Notes: generated by a model not told the origin, from the letters alone. A DNA stretch of 64,000 nucleotides from Gerris lacustris (GCA_951217055.1 OX578276.1:59953307-60017306); one strand, 5' to 3'. Numbered from the stretch's first letter, positions 1 to 13,862 are shown. Program-made: numbers and translations.

Positions 1-3000
1 AATAATGGCTTGTAAAAGCATGAAATCAATAAAGTACGTGGATAGGATGCGAGGAAGTTGCAGTAAGTTAAATATTATATTCTTAGATTTATGTTGTTTA
101 TTAAAGAATATCATATAAATTATTATTTTGACTTATATAAATAGAACTATAACATCAATTACCTATATAATCAATTGCAAGAGCATTATGAGGTTGATGA
201 TAGTAATCTCTAAGAAAATCAACTATATATGCATTTACTAGTGACTGTATCTCATACCTAACTTAACTAACTTAAGTAAGAAGATAAATAAATAATAAGT
301 TTAGTATAAGCGTAACTTCATCATTATTAATTTTGTTCCCGCTGCTTTAAACATCAAAGTAAATTAATAACTAAATTAGAATTAGTTATAAGATGAGGTC
401 TTAACCCCTGCTTATATTATATCTTAGTAATGATCTGGGGTTTAGTCTGTTTCAAATTCGGTTTTTAGTGGATGGTTTTTAAGTAGTCTTAGTGTCATAT
501 TTCATAGGTGATATTCATCCTTGTGCAGTGAATTCCTTGGTTTAAGGTATCTTCTTTTAAAAGATTAGACATTGTGGAGTCTTATGAAGGTCTAAAGAAG
601 TTTTACGAGCAGCCCTTTTGCTTATAATCCCTTCATTCCCTTCTAAGACCTTTTACACCCTTTCATATTCTTTTTTTCTCTCTAACCCTTTAATACCATA
701 ACCTTTATATATCTTTTTCTGTTTCCCATCCTTCTCCGCGCCTTTTTATCATGGTTCAATATCGTTATGAAAAAGGACAAATGATATGCCTGCATTGAAG
801 AAGACAGCAGACAACTGCTTGTCAGATTAGAAATAAATAATGTTTTTGTTAAATTAACGGCTGTGAAAATATTAACTCAAAAGAGTAACTGCCTTGCTAC
901 CTCAAAAGATTTTTTTGTATAGATTATAAAATGCTAGACTCCTTTTTTTTAAAAAACATTTCCTACTTTATTTTAAGCTCAAATCCTTATGCTAAATCTA
1001 GAAGTACATACACATTTTCTCGGTGATTTAATCAAGAACCAAAAACGAATTATAAAAAGAACTCGTATATATTTTTTTTTTCTTGATTAAAAAACTTTCT
1101 TCAACAATTTAGTTCTTTATTAGTATTTGAACGTAAAATTATATAATTGAACTTTGCGAAGCGAAGGCTGAACCGATCCGCACAAATTCGGCATGGTCAT
1201 AGTGACCAACCACAGGAAGGCATAAATCTGAAATGGTCCATATTGGTACATAGGGGTAAGGGATACGGGGTAAAAAAGTACATTTTTATCATATTTTTAT
1301 GAGGGGGGGGGGGGGGGGGGTAAAATGACAAACATTTTCATTGTTTATATAAATAAAAATAAGGGTTCCCAATACATACCTTATGATATATAATATCTGG
1401 GTTGTATTCCAGATTGCAGTGGCAATGCTCCACTCTTTTATCTGCATTCTGCATTAATAGATTCTGATTAGTAAATATGAAAATAATTTTTTCAGTCGCT
1501 TAGAAACTACAGAAAACTAAATAAAATAGATGTTAATTTTTTAAATTACATTAACTCTGTGATCAATCAATTTTTTTGTGTAACAAAATTACTGTGAAAC
1601 ATCAAATCTTCTCATCATAATTATTATATATCTTTCTTTTCTCTTTTCTAGACAAATAAGTAATTATTTTTCATTTTGTTTTTCCTCATGATGGTTTTTA
1701 AGTAAATATAAACATACTTTTCATACATTAGGAATGGAAATTCTTTGCTAATTGCTTTTGCTGATAACTAATTACAAAATAATTTATGATTTTTAAAAAC
1801 TGTCAAATACTTTTAGAAATCAGTGTGGCTACTCGGCATTGGTACTAATTTGTTTCTTCTTTAACCTGAAAACATTAAGAGAAAATCGCTTTACTGTTCA
1901 AAGTACTAGTATAGTAATTTGAAATGTAAAATCTTGAGTACTTGCGCACAATATATTCTGTATGGTTTCGATATTAGCGAGAAAGTCAATAATACGTTTA
2001 ACTAATTTATAGTCTGTAATATTTTCAATCTCGCTTTAAAGTTTATACCCTAATCATTTATGGACGTTTAAGTAAATGGTATGCAAATATTATTCATATT
2101 AACTTCGCAATTGAGGGATACTTGCCATTTTACGAATTTTAATGAACTATTTATGCAATACATGAATCGATTTGTTTCGAAAATTTCGATTTTTTTTGCA
2201 AAAGTTTAAACCATTGGTAAATGGTATTTTAAATGTAAATGGTCATGCTTCTTATAGACTGACTATATCCAATGGGCTCTTGTAATCGTGAAAATTAGTT
2301 AATAATATTGAAGATAGATTAAGAAATAAACTTAATTATTTTAAAATATAATGACAGTGAAGAAGTGTAATTTTATTTTTTCTCTCTCAGTCGTTTGTAC
2401 CTTAAAGACTAAACCATAATTATTTTACTCCGTTTTTATTAGCTTGCTTTCTCGTTTGTTTGTTTGTTTGTCCAGTACAAATCTTGCAATCGATTTTTAA
2501 CTAACTTCCCGAGTAGCTAGACATTTGAAACTTTTAGAATAGCTCAGAACACGATGACAATGCATTATTTTAGCCATCTTTCAACAGAATTTAATTAGTT
2601 TTCAGAAAATTTTGCTGTATGGAAAGTTAGTTCGGAAAAAATCCGCAAGTTATTATGTTTGTTTTTAGACATGACCCATATTTACGATCTTCATTTTGAC
2701 GGGTTTCAAATTTATGACAGAAAATAAAAACGTAGTATATAAAAAGTTCTTTTTATCTGGTAATTATTTATAAGTAACAACCGCCTTTGATTAAACAGTA
2801 ATTTATGTGTAAAGCCATTGTTTTATCTGCCTCTTCAAAATTATTTCATTCATGACATGAATTGCTTGGTTGTTATCAATGAAGTACTTTAAAACTTTTC
2901 CACTATTGAATAGTATTTATAAATTAAAATTAATATAAATAAATAAATAAAGTTATTTCTGATATTGTTGACTTTTTGTCCTGTGACTAATATATTTTTT

Positions 3001-3950
3001 TTCAAGTGTGGAAAAATATACAACCTATAATATTTTCAAATCTTGCCAAGTGCGCAGTATGTTTTCCTTTACACTTACAGTAGTAAGAAATGATAAGCTA
3101 TTTTCAGTGTTTGTATAGTAATTGACTCCCGTATTGTAATCTTGATTATTATCTCTCTGTCCAGCACAATTATTAAAATAAATAAAGTGAAGTGGTTTTA
3201 AAATCTTAATGATTCTGTTTTTGTAAGCCACGATATAGGTGCGGGTAAGAGATAATGAATTGTTGTGAGTTAAGGGTGTACTGTTGGTGTAGGTTATATG
3301 ATCGAATGAATAGAATATGTTTAGACGGACAGGTTAATCTAGTTACATTGTTATGTATAATCGTTATCCTGACATGTCCTTTCCTGTGGAATAATTTTTT
3401 AGGTTCTGCTGTAGCCTGAAGCCGAGTCTCGCGGGATCTGTCCCTATAGTTCCTCGCTCCTTCCCGCCGTGCCTTTGTTCGACCAGCCTCTTTGTAACGC
3501 ATCCTTTTCAAGATTATACCCTTCTTAATTCTACTTTTATCATTTTTTTTCTACCTTACTCAGCCGTTTATTTCTTTTCCCCCTTTCAACCTTGATCACT
3601 TTTCTTATTGTACTTTTATTTCCTCCTTCCTTGAATGTTAACAATTCCATCTTTCTAGTCTATTTTTATTTTTACTTTGTATATAAGGACCACAAAAATC
3701 TATTTATAACGAAAGACCACACTCTTTTTTATTTATATATTTCAGTTACTCGCTACTTTTAGAAAGGAGAAGAGACTCTTTATCTAATGATAACGTTTTA
3801 AGTCCTTAGATTTCTCTTGCAAGAGAAATGTTAATTCGTGTTGTCTATCAATCCTTAAATTTAGCTATCAATCATCCTTTAAAAAATAATATTTTTGTGG
3901 TTTTATCTCTTAAAAATAGAAGAAGGAATATATATACACATAAATATATA
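1..3950. other. AT-rich DNA without a recognised gene
   Basis: Apart from the repeat at 1190-1330, no exon, RNA gene or intact element was found. A short GC-richer island at about 3400-3500 (GAAGCCGAGTCTCGCGGGATC onward) is open on the minus strand with many Arg codons, but no family is recognisable and no convincing splice pair frames it. Confidence 0.5.
1190..1330 (-). repeat. Dispersed repeat fragment with G18 tract
   Basis: Contains TTGGTACATAGGGGTAAG, ACGGGGTAAAAAAGTACA and TTTTTATCATATTTTTATG, then 18 consecutive G (1303-1320). The reverse complement of 12826-12970 carries the same order of motifs with extra sequence between, so this is a shortened copy of that family. Confidence 0.6.
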
Positions 3951-4684
3951 CAAGGTGTGAAATAAGACGCGGCAATATGAGGAGTGATTCCTTGGACTAC
4001 TTCAGAAGAATAATTACACTTAAGACAATTTTTCGAAAATCATTTCATTTTGAAGATACAGGGCTAGGTAAACGGAGGACTTGACTGTAAAGCTGTTTTG
4101 GAGGCTTAATGCTTCTAAACTACAATCAGCGGTATCTGATATTAAATATCAACAATTTTGGTCCTATGACTTTTTGTCACATCCACATCGTTTGTTCCTT
4201 TTTAGGTACAGTTATTTTGTTAATTTTGTTTTTTCAATTTTATTATTGTCTCGTATATCATTTGAAATAACTTGCTTTGTATCTTAAAGCTGTGTCATTT
4301 GTTGATTTTTAAAAATATTGGTACATGTACCTTGGACCGACTTACATTTTTTTAATATTTTATTTTAGGTTTATTAATCTTCATTAGGTTTACTTGGCAC
4401 TTATTTAGATTGTTACTCCCCTTTTAAAAACAGAGAGGAGTAACAATCTAAAGAAGGTTTACGGAATGTTCTTCTTTAGACTTTTATTCAACTTATAAAA
4501 CAGAAGTGTGATGTTCCTTTGTCTCAAAGTACATTGGACTGAACATCCCTTTGTCTTAATAGTTATTTAGTCAAAGTAATTTACATTCTAAAACAATATA
4601 GGACAGTAACTATCTAAGGAAGTACTCCTCGGTGGTCCCCATCACCCCCTTTCAAATATTGCCGCGTCTTTTTTAAACACCCTC
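3951..4684. mobile_element. Mariner-type MITE with GACGCGGCAATAT inverted ends
   Basis: The left end CAAGGTGTGAAATAAGACGC continues GGCAATAT. The right end carries ATATTGCCGCGTCTTTTTTA and ends AAACACCCTC, an imperfect inverted match. Both ends are bordered by TA, as expected for Tc1/mariner target duplication. The same terminal sequence appears at 22060. No transposase is readable here. A second repeat family is nested inside. Confidence 0.7.
4395..4630 (+). repeat. Nested repeat with GATTGTTACTCC ends (copy 1)
   Basis: Begins at GGCACTTATTTAGATTGTTACTCC and shares about 230 bases with 28274-28507. It includes AGATTGTTACTCCCCTTTT followed by its own inverted copy GAGGAGTAACAATCT, and the phrase AAGTACATTGGACTGAACATC. 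It lies inside the mariner-type MITE. Confidence 0.75.
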
Positions 4685-6647
4685 TATACATATAGACAAA
4701 TCCCTTTGCAGATGTTGACTCTAAGGTTCGAATTTTTTCTACTTACCATATACATATATATTATTAATTTACTTATATTATTTAGTAGAAGAACTAATTT
4801 CCATTTTAGATTCGTTGTATTTCATGTTTTAAAATATGGACACATAAGAAAATAAGCTATTATTATTAGATATTGCGTATATAAAAATATATACATATAT
4901 ATTTTAAAGTCAGTTTTAGTATTAATACTAAAGTATTAGTAAAGAAAAAGAAAAGATTAAACTTTAATTATAAACAGTAATTTTAATGTTAGAAACAAGA
5001 TATTGAATGAATGATGTGTATAAATATCTATACATTTTATTAATTTTCTCTACTAGCTTATTTAGTTTGTGTAATATCATTGGTGAGAAATCGTCGAGTC
5101 AAGAATCGTTGAGTGCTGCACTCTGTTGACAGAGTCATGAAGCTATCTAGTTGAAGGAGCTTGGTATAGATGTCAGGGCAGTTCAACTTCTGTCGAGAAT
5201 TACACCAGCCCGCCTACTCACTATAAACCAGAACCTGTTTACTACATTTAACTGAATTATCTCGAGCAGCTCTTAAATTTGTAAATTTTCTTACTCTACA
5301 GCACTTAAAATCTTTCAATATTGATTTAAAACGCTGTTAAAAGTGTTATTTAATTTAAAATCAGGTTTTAATCCAATCACCTATTAGTTTTTCATTACCC
5401 TCGTCCACATTATGTAATTTGTTAACAATTCTCTCTTTTATTTAATATTTTATCGTGGCAGTTCATGAATTAGAATTTTACTAACTAAATAAACTTGAAT
5501 ATTTCGAAATAAATAGTTGTTAAGTTAAAAAAATAATATTTTACATTCATACTTTTTTTATCTTAATAGTTTACATTAATTTAAGAAAAAATCTTCACAT
5601 ATATATTACTATATTATTATTTTTTAATTTAATTGTATTAAAATTTTTAGTAAATACAAAATAGATTATTATCAAAGTAAATTATTCCTATTTTTCACTA
5701 AGTATTTACTTTAAAGATTTATTTAACTATAGTTATTATTATATCTTGAAACCTTATTTCACATTCTACCGCATTCCAATCGCAATCCCTTACCCTGACG
5801 AATCTTAAATTATTCAATTTTTTTCTTTCCTGTAAATATAATTAATAACAAGGCTTTACAAGTGTCATATTTTGCGGCATGTCTCTTGAAATTAACCTCT
5901 CATTTAACTGAATTGGTATTAATGTTATTTAAATTTTTACAATATCCTAATAAGTTTTCTGAGAGTTTTATGCATGGTTAATAGGTTACACAAAACATCT
6001 TGGTTGAACCCAATTCAGTAAATTTTCAGTGCAAAACTCTGAATCAATTAGAGCAATAAGTAAAAGGATAATGAGCTGTTTTATTAGAAATATGGCAAAT
6101 TGTTGAATATAACCATGAACATATGTTATAATTGCAGGTCAATTTGTAGAGTAATTAATCGTTTAGTGCATTTCTATTAATGGTACAAATAGCTATTTGA
6201 GAACTTATATGGAGTTATGTATTTACACTCACATACACACATTTCCCATTATTTTGTCGTCAACCAACAAGCTCAATTTTCATCTGATTATCTAGGATTG
6301 AATCGCTTGGCGTTATAATTAAAATAATTCAGTTTGGATGAGGGTTTAGGTTGAAGGTGTTGTTGAGCGGAAGGCGAAGCGATTACTGGAGGTAATAGTG
6401 CCGATATTGCCTGTTGAAGTGACTACCATTATTATCCTGCTATTGATTATCTAGCCTTGTGGAAACACATCTCATTATCTCCTGTTTCCTGTCCTTTCCT
6501 CTACTTGCTCACACCTCCTGCTTCTCCTACATCATCTTCTATTTACTCCATCAATCCAGAGTTTTCTGATCCTTAGCATTAATATTCCTTTTTCTCTTGG
6601 TTTACTTTCAATATTTAGTGCTGGATTACTTCATAACATAATTTTTT
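4685..6647. other. AT-rich DNA, nothing recognised
   Basis: No convincing coding exon, RNA gene or bounded element. A somewhat less AT-rich patch lies at 5090-5270, without a long open frame. Confidence 0.5.
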
Positions 6648-7418
6648 CTTCCGAGCTTTCCGAAAGTAACGGAGGCTATGTGATCGTTTTTCAGAACGAA
6701 ATGACAGATATCTCTTTTTCTAACATCAGGGATCATTTCTGGTTCTATGTCTGTCTGTCAGTTTGTTGGTCTGTCTGCCTGTCTTTAAATTTTTGAGAAC
6801 AACATATCTTAAAAACTATACTCGCCTTATTTGAATGAAATTTGGGTGGTAGGTCATAGTCCATTGTTGGAAAAAATAGTCCATAGGACGACAATAGTCT
6901 GTCAATTAGTGTAGCACATAGTTTCCTATCGCATATACTTTTACAATCCATATTTTTCTTATTTATTTTTCCCCCTCCTTTTTTAAATATTTTAAAATTG
7001 TTTTGATATTTTACATGCATATCAATCTTAATCTTTCAAAATTCAATGAGTTCAGACGGTTTAAATGATCAAGGCACCATTTGTTGGCTACTTTCGACAA
7101 ATCATACAAATTTCCTAAAAATTAGTTGAGTACTTGTAAAGATATAGGTATAAATGAATGTACTCGTGAGTTTTTGTGGAAGAGAAACAAATGGACGCTG
7201 AATGTTGAAACTTATATGAAACCAAAATTGGGCTAATTTATGGCGTACCATCCAAATTTTGTCGAACGACAAAACTAACAGGTAGACACGAGACCAAAAA
7301 TGTTCTCTGATGTCTAAAACGGACTTCTGCCTGGGAATTTTTGAAATCGGAGACACATCACAAAACCACACACCGATCACATAGCTTTTGCTACCTTCGG
7401 TAAGCTTGGCAGCAAAAG
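6648..7418. mobile_element. Palindromic element, CCGAGCTTACCGAAGG family
   Basis: The left end CTTCCGAGCTTTCCGAAAGT is matched by the right end CTACCTTCGGTAAGCTTGGC in reverse. Internal halves also mirror each other (TCAGGGATCATTTCTGGTTC against GACCAAAAATGTTCTCTGATG). CTGTCTGTCTG microsatellite-like runs are inside. Half copies recur at about 15720, 18146, 32213, 36998, 49800 and 52011, so this is an abundant non-autonomous family. Confidence 0.65.
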
Positions 7419-8000
7419 TTTTTTATCTTTAAAAGAAATAAAAATAATAATAACAACTATAGGAAAGCATAGAGAATTTGAAATTTTATTGGAGATCAGA
7501 GTTGGAATATGAATGGAATATAAATGTTGATGCTTGTAGCAGTATACGTCTTCATACATTCTTTTATCATGACTCGCCCGTACACAAGATGATTAGTTGC
7601 AGACTTAGATACCATAGCATCTTGTGACAAGATGTTAGATTATGATGGAATTGCCAATGTTATGAATTCTTCTTAAACCATACTGGTTAATGATACAAGC
7701 GGAAGTCGATACAAAGAGAGCTGTCTTGGAATAAGCTCCAGTCTTAAACTTATTCATTCAATATTCAATTACTACTGCCATTACTGGAAGACATCAACGT
7801 ACATTGTTGGTAATTCTCCGGAATTCTTGCTTTAACATTAAAATTTTTTTTTCAAAGTAGGGTAAACGCTTTTTATTAAATTTAATGTTTGTAATTACGT
7901 ATTTAGAAAGAATTCACCTCGTTCAATAAAACTGTGTCACTATCCCAAGAAAAGCTTACATCATTACCTACCTTTAAAAAATAAAATTTAAACAATTTTA

Positions 8001-8102
<102 letters not shown>

Positions 8103-8109
8103 TTAATTT

Positions 8110-8462
8110 ATTACAAACCGTTTAGATTTTTTAATGATATAGGTAAATGTTGTTTTTTTACTATTTTCATTGTGCTATCTTTGCCCCCCTATAGGGGGCA
8201 AAATATTGGAGATAGAAAGAAGTTTCAAGTATAATTTTATTATTATTCACCGTAGAATCCAAATATGCTATCAAAAATATACATTCCAATTTGAAATTTT
8301 GAAGTTTGGCTGGGGGCAAAGTGGGTGGTTGCCTTAAGTGCGCGATTGCATGAAAACAAACTTCACTTTACATGATACGCATCCCTCGTGTTTCATTAAT
8401 TTATATCAAGCCGTTCAAAAGTTAAGAGGGGGGGGGGGGGGGGGTGAGACTTTTGGACCACC

Positions 8463-8465
<3 letters not shown>
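8110..8465. mobile_element. Truncated MITE, CAGGGTGGTCC family (right half)
   Basis: Ends TTTTGGACCACCCTG followed by TA. The 350 bases match the right part of 33597-34638, including CCCCCTATAGGGGGCAAAAT, GTAGAATCCAAATATG and a homopolymer G tract (8428-8444). The left half is missing and replaced by (TA)n. The TA border and CAGGGTGG-type terminus suggest mobilisation by a Tc1/mariner transposase. Confidence 0.75.

Positions 8466-8504
<39 letters not shown>
8466..8504. repeat. (TA)n microsatellite
   Basis: Starts at the TA target site of the truncated MITE and extends about 39 bases. Confidence 0.95.
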
Positions 8505-8507
<3 letters not shown>

Positions 8508-11500
8508 TGTATATCCACATATATGTATATAAATAAGTATTATACTGTAATATGAAACTATGGATGAGAGAAAGGCATATTCTTAGTGCGAATAGCCCAT
8601 AATGTATGCTCTAGTCCAATTTATCCTTTCTTGTAGAATAAAAATGTGACAAATATTTTATAGTGTAAATGATTATTTGATTAATTTTTTTTGATCTCAC
8701 TGTGTACTTTAGAAGTGCTGAAATGTTTAAGCTTGTTGAATTTTTTATAGTTAAGAGAGTGTTTTGTTGTGTGATTGATATGCCAAATCACATTGTCCTG
8801 GAGGAATGATTTCAGAATGATTCCACAGTTGCACATATTTCTGATAACTTTTTTTTTTTATTGGAATTGAATTTTACCAAATCAATGCCTGAAGATGTCA
8901 AGACTGGTAAATCACATGGCTCGAAGTTGGAGGATTATTTTGCTAAGGTTTAAAAGATGTTAAAGTTGAGTTGTAGAGTGTTTTAACTAACTGGGTTTCA
9001 GTATGTTTGGAGAAAGGTCAGCCAGATAGTGAAGATGACTGACCTAGGAGGAACTTGTAGGCGGAATCATTGACACTAGGAACAAGGAGTAGTCTCTTAT
9101 ATTCCGCTTTACTTATAACTCGTCTAAACTCCAGTCAGTCTGTGACCGGCAGCCCTCTTATTCACTCGTGTTCCTTTTTTAAACGCTTCTCCACCCCGTT
9201 ATATCATGGTATATTATTTACATTTTTACATTCATGGGTTTTTTAAACAGTCGTAAGTCCGTTCAAGTTATTTCTAATCCGTTTATTATATAGGCATGTA
9301 ACTATAATTCTGTAAATTCCCACACCTAGTTATTTTAGAAATATTGGGTTGTTTTGTTTTAAACCCTTTAGTTAGTTTTTATTGGTGGATTTAATACTTC
9401 TAGAATTAAAGTTTACCTATAATAAATTATACATTATAAGAGAACCTTCTTAAACATATAATAATTTAACATACCTAATCAAGGCCTCCGTTGTATACTT
9501 CATTGATGCTAACAATTTACGCAATGAAATAGTATGCAAGAATGTGTGTATTTTATTTATTTTGTATAGAAATTAATTCAAATTTCGTAAAGTTATTAGA
9601 GTTGGGTTGCCGAGATCCAGACGTGGGAGGACAAGATAGTGTCCCTGCTTATAAACTTGCCCACTGCTTGTGTAAGGATTTTAGTAAATTAAATCTTGAA
9701 AATATATCCTTTATTTAATATCCACGCACGGCAGATATAAAATCTTCCTATTGATTACTTACTTGCATTTACTTTAATTCCGTTTACAGAATTAAAAAAC
9801 TAAAATTAAGAAATATTTAATGTAACTTTAATTGATAAAATGTGATGATTTAAATCCATGTATTAAAAGATAAAATAAAAGCTGTTATCTATCTCAAAAT
9901 TGTAAACTAAATGTTCATCTATTTTCGTGCTAGTGAAAGTGCACATACAACGATGATTACATACGATCTTTTATTTTTTTTTTAGGTCTACTATATTTTT
10001 GTTGAAAATGTAATCATTGTCTAATATTGTGCTAGAGTCAGCTAATCAAGTATCGGATGAAAGGGCCCATGTTGTCGGGCTTATAGAGTTGCCTGGTTTC
10101 TAACTTATAATTACTCTATACCTTTGGATGGCAACAAACCACTCTACTGTCGCGTCGACTAACCGATATTCTACCTCTTCCAATCTAAAGCTCTATTTGA
10201 TTGCTTCCCTATAATTGTTAATCACATTGATAATGAACCTTTCAAATATATAATGTGAACCTACGAGCTAACAATAAGACTATCTCATATTTTTTACAGT
10301 AAAAACCAAATCATTTCGCATGTTATCAATCTTTGTGTGTCAAAAATGTCCTTTTTGCTATTACTTTTTGAAATAAAAGTTATAAAATTAAAACCTTTTT
10401 TTAAATTTAGATACAAAACCTTTTTTTTAATAAGATTTATTAAAATTCCCTATACATTTTTGCATTGAGTTGTACCCAATGTTAATCAATGATCTTATAG
10501 TTTATTAAACTATATGTTACATCATGTAAAAAGTTTTGGTAAACATACATTTAGCCTTAAAATGGTCTACTACCGATAAATATTGCATTAAATTAGACTT
10601 TAAAAAGCCGAGCTTCTTTCCCAGAGGTATGTTAATGAATTAAGTCCAATGCCAAAAGTTTATGATGTTTATTAAGTTTTATAAAAATCGCATAATACGT
10701 ATTTTTTTATTTTCTTTTTATTCTAGAAGCTTATTCAGTAAATATTTTCTATATAAATTGATCCAGGTTGATTTTGATGGAAACGTATTGTGGGAGAAAC
10801 TTGAATCGGCTGACTGTTGGCTTAATTTAGGAATACAATGGATGAAATGTAATAGGATTCGATCGGTTACTTAGTTGTCTATTCAAGCTTTAATAGCGCC
10901 AGGCTATTTGGTCTGCACCAACAAACTCGGTTTCATGTCAATCCTTAGTATTGCCTCTACTTAGTTATTAATCTGCTTTTCACAGCATTTCAATAAGTTT
11001 TTATTCAATTTATTCACTGCAACCTTCATCATCATCTATATTTTTAAGTTTTATATTTGATTTATTATATTATGTTTAAACTTTTGTTATAGTTTGTGAC
11101 TAAACTAAAGTTGATTCTTATAGAAATTGGTTAAACCAACAACCAACCAATGCTTTTTAGTGTGTAGTAATTAAAAATTATGATAGATTAATAAAGTTTT
11201 TTCTGCTGAGTTAGACCAGATTGGTTTTGATGCAACACTACATTGCCTTACTTAATTGGTGTTAATAAGAAACGTGGAGAGTCTGAATTCTCTTCTGAGA
11301 ACCAGCTTAATTTTTATGTGAGGCGATCAATTTTGCTCTCTGAATAAGACATCCCAAAATTCTTACCCAGGTCTTATCCACTAATACTATCTCATTAGTG
11401 TGCCAAGAGATCGTTAGTTCTGAACACCCCCTGTCATCTTCTGACGGGATGTTTGACCGGTCACTGCCGCTTGAACTGACATATTCAGTAAAAACGCCCG

Positions 11501-12260
11501 GTTTTGATCTTACCTGACGAGAACGAAACGCCCAATTTATTAAACCCTAGTTTTATGTTACTTTTTTGGATTAGATCCATTTGGTTTACCCTTTGGATCC
11601 TTAGAGAATTAAAAGAAAAAGAAACCCAACTGTTTGAGTATATTCTTATTTAGCGAGTATAAGAAGTTATGAGGAACACTTCAATTCCTGATTTTTGACT
11701 TAGACCTTAGCTACATTTTTGTCTTTCAACCAAATCTCACCATGATAGCCTTCCTTGCACGTCTTCCCTATTTAGGTAATATCGGAGATTGTCTGAGCCC
11801 TCTTTTAACCAAGTGACACCTGTGTTTATAAACTTAAATACACTTATGTCATTGAAATTAAAGTAGGATTCATTAATTTCAAAACATCAGAAAATCTGAG
11901 ATTCTTAAATATTTACCTCTATTCTCTCTTCTATCAATTTTTAAATGCGTAGCCAATAATATAATAGTTTTAAAAATCCCTTCTTTAAAAACTTTTTACT
12001 TAAATTTTTAGTTATCTTAAAGGTAGGTTGTTTGATTTTTTAAAAAAAATAAAATAAAATGTTTGGAGTGCAGTTTCTTCATTTAAAATTTGTTTTACGA
12101 AAAAAGTTTATTATTAGAAGAAAACATTTTACATGCAATTCCATATTATTAAGAATTCTTAAATTTATTAAAAAAAAGAAAAAAAATCTACATACTACAT
12201 AGGTATATAATTTGTTAGTTTGTAACGTGGTGCGTAGGCTTCCGCGGGTAGACTCGTTAT
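8505..12260. other. AT-rich DNA, one weak exon candidate
   Basis: No transposon ends or RNA genes are recognised. Patches of lower A+T occur at 9000-9170, 10020-10160 and 11210-11540 without a coherent frame. The only exon-like item is at 10767-10848. Confidence 0.5.
10767..10848 (+). CDS. Weak candidate exon
   Basis: Bounded by TTGATCCAG and by AAAT|gtaata. The 27 codons contain three Trp (VDFDGNVLWEKLESADCWLN is the first part), unusual for chance AT-rich sequence. It would end in phase 1, which does not fit the phase-0 start of 14231 or 18785, so at least one further exon would be needed. Most likely spurious or from an unrelated repeat. Confidence 0.2.
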
Positions 12261-12382
12261 AAACAGCTTGGTTTTCCGGTAAAATCCCGGTAACACCCCT
12301 GAAGATGCTTCCAGTTGTGGAAGCGAAATGTCGGACTTCAATCCCTTCGTGACGCGGATTTCACTGAAAAACCAAGCTGTTT
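12261..12382 (+). repeat. Short element with 15-bp inverted ends around a hammerhead-like core
   Basis: AAACAGCTTGGTTTT at 12261-12275 and its reverse complement at 12368-12382 enclose CTGAAGA, then a 6-bp hairpin GCTTCC/GGAAGC, then GAAATGTCGG. This layout fits the hammerhead consensus CUGANGA-stem II-GAAA known from Penelope-like elements, but stem III and the cleavage triplet are not convincing. Confidence 0.55.
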
Positions 12383-12486
12383 ATTGTTATTTTGTATTAT
12401 AAATTAGTGGCTCATATCCTTAGTCTAGGCATTTTCATTTTTTTTAGCAAATGTCTTAACTGTTAATAAAACCATATTTCCTTTTT

Positions 12487-13046
12487 AGCGAATTTTCAAA
12501 GAAAATTACGCTATTGCAATGGCTTCAAAATTTTTGTAATGCGAATTTTTGAAAATTTTTTCCATGGAAATCCGTTTCAGACCATTCTGAATCGATTCCT
12601 AAAATTTAACACTTTTTTTATGTATGTATGTATATATGTATATATGTGTCACTCCAGACGATATCTCCCCTTAGGATGCACTTAAAAATTTCAAACAAAT
12701 TTTAAAATGTCAATAATATCAAAAGAAAGGATGAGTTCGTTGGCCAGAATTTTTTGAGTTCATTTAGGGGTCAAATTTTTACAATTTAGGGTCAAAAATA
12801 GCATAAAACCGTGTTTTATCCATTTTACCCCCCTCTTATATGAAAATATGATAAAAGTGTACATAACAACAATTACTGTACTCTTAAAGAGCTTTCCAAC
12901 GACATGCATCTTGAAGGGTAAATACTATTTTGACTTTTGTACCCCGTACCCCTGTGTACCAATTTTTTTCCCCATTCAAATTCTAAACCAAAATTTTCCT
13001 ATATTATCATAACCCAATAATACGCAGATTTCTTTGAAAATTCGCT
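12487..13046. mobile_element. Palindromic non-autonomous element, about 560 bp
   Basis: Starts AGCGAATTTTCAAAGAAAA and ends TTTCTTTGAAAATTCGCT, an inverted terminal repeat of about 18 bp. The interior has TTACCCCCCTCTTATATGAA and TACCCCGTACCCCTGTGTAC, related in reverse to 1190-1330. No protein is encoded. Confidence 0.7.
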
Positions 13047-13462
13047 CATTAAGTCATGGTGCATGACTGGACTTTTTTATACAGAAGCATTTAACTTTCA
13101 CTTCATCACTATTGTTGGCTTAGAAGCAAAGTGTGACCGCACATTAGCTTCTATTATGATTCCTCATTATTTTATTTACTTTTTGTGGACCACCTTATTC
13201 GTTTACTCTAACAATTTTTTTTTATTACTTATTTTGGTAGATGTGATATTATAAAGGCAACAATAACAAAATAACATTAACTAATCAAACAAACAATGAG
13301 TATTGCTTTTTAATGTAAAAAATAAATAATTAATTAAATTTGATTTTACTTTACAATTATTGGTTTGTCTGTATTTTGCTAGGATTCGATGAGAAAAATC
13401 GGAGGTTTGAAATTAGTATTGCTTTGGAAATCCAATCTCGTAAGTTAACGCTTCATAGAATT

Positions 13463-13572
13463 CTCCTTATATTCCCATCTTATTTCGCTTCTAAGTAATA
13501 ATATTTCTAATTATAGGATTGTGTAAATTCATCAAGCTCTCAAGTTATGATATTACTTTTTAGTATTGCTAA

Positions 13573-13575
<3 letters not shown>
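13463..13575 (+). repeat. Repeat copy, inverted duplicate at 39924-40036
   Basis: About 113 bases beginning CTCCTTATATTCCCATC and ending TTTTTAGTATTGCTAAATAT. The near-exact reverse complement lies 26 kb away in the large intron. Both copies pass into (TA)n at the TAGTATTGC end. Confidence 0.85.

Positions 13576-13655
<80 letters not shown>
13573..13655. repeat. (TA)n microsatellite
   Basis: Pure alternating TA for about 80 bases, left of the short hairpin and the large inverted repeat. Confidence 0.97.
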
Positions 13656-13658
<3 letters not shown>

Positions 13659-13669
13659 AGAAAACTCCT

Positions 13670-13715
13670 GCAACTCAACTCGGGGGAACGGTCAGGGTAA
13701 GTCGAGTTGAGTTGC
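13670..13715. repeat. Short hairpin between (TA)n tracts
   Basis: 13-bp arms GCAACTCAACTCG and CGAGTTGAGTTGC around a 20-nt G-rich loop. It sits between two (TA)n runs just left of the large inverted repeat. Together with them it forms a run of nested self-complementary DNA from about 13,573 to 14,385. Confidence 0.8.
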
Positions 13716-13731
13716 CTGGTGTATATCATAG

Positions 13732-13735
<4 letters not shown>

Positions 13736-13807
<72 letters not shown>
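13736..13807. repeat. (TA)n microsatellite
   Basis: About 70 bases of TA with one GTA interruption, directly abutting the left arm of the large inverted repeat. Confidence 0.97.
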
Positions 13808-13862
13808 TAATAGTCCACAGGCCACCATAAGAGTGAGTCGCTGATTGATAAAGTTTTCTTAC

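Noticed and set aside
3206..3511. Arg-rich minus-strand frame at the GC island
   Set aside because: No recognised domain and no splice framing. It could be a repeat fragment but cannot be supported.
4081..4287. Open frame within the MITE at 3951-4684
   Set aside because: It lies inside a palindromic non-coding element and resembles no transposase.
8338..8532. Frame with poly-Gly and Tyr-Ile runs
   Set aside because: Translation of a G homopolymer and a TA microsatellite.
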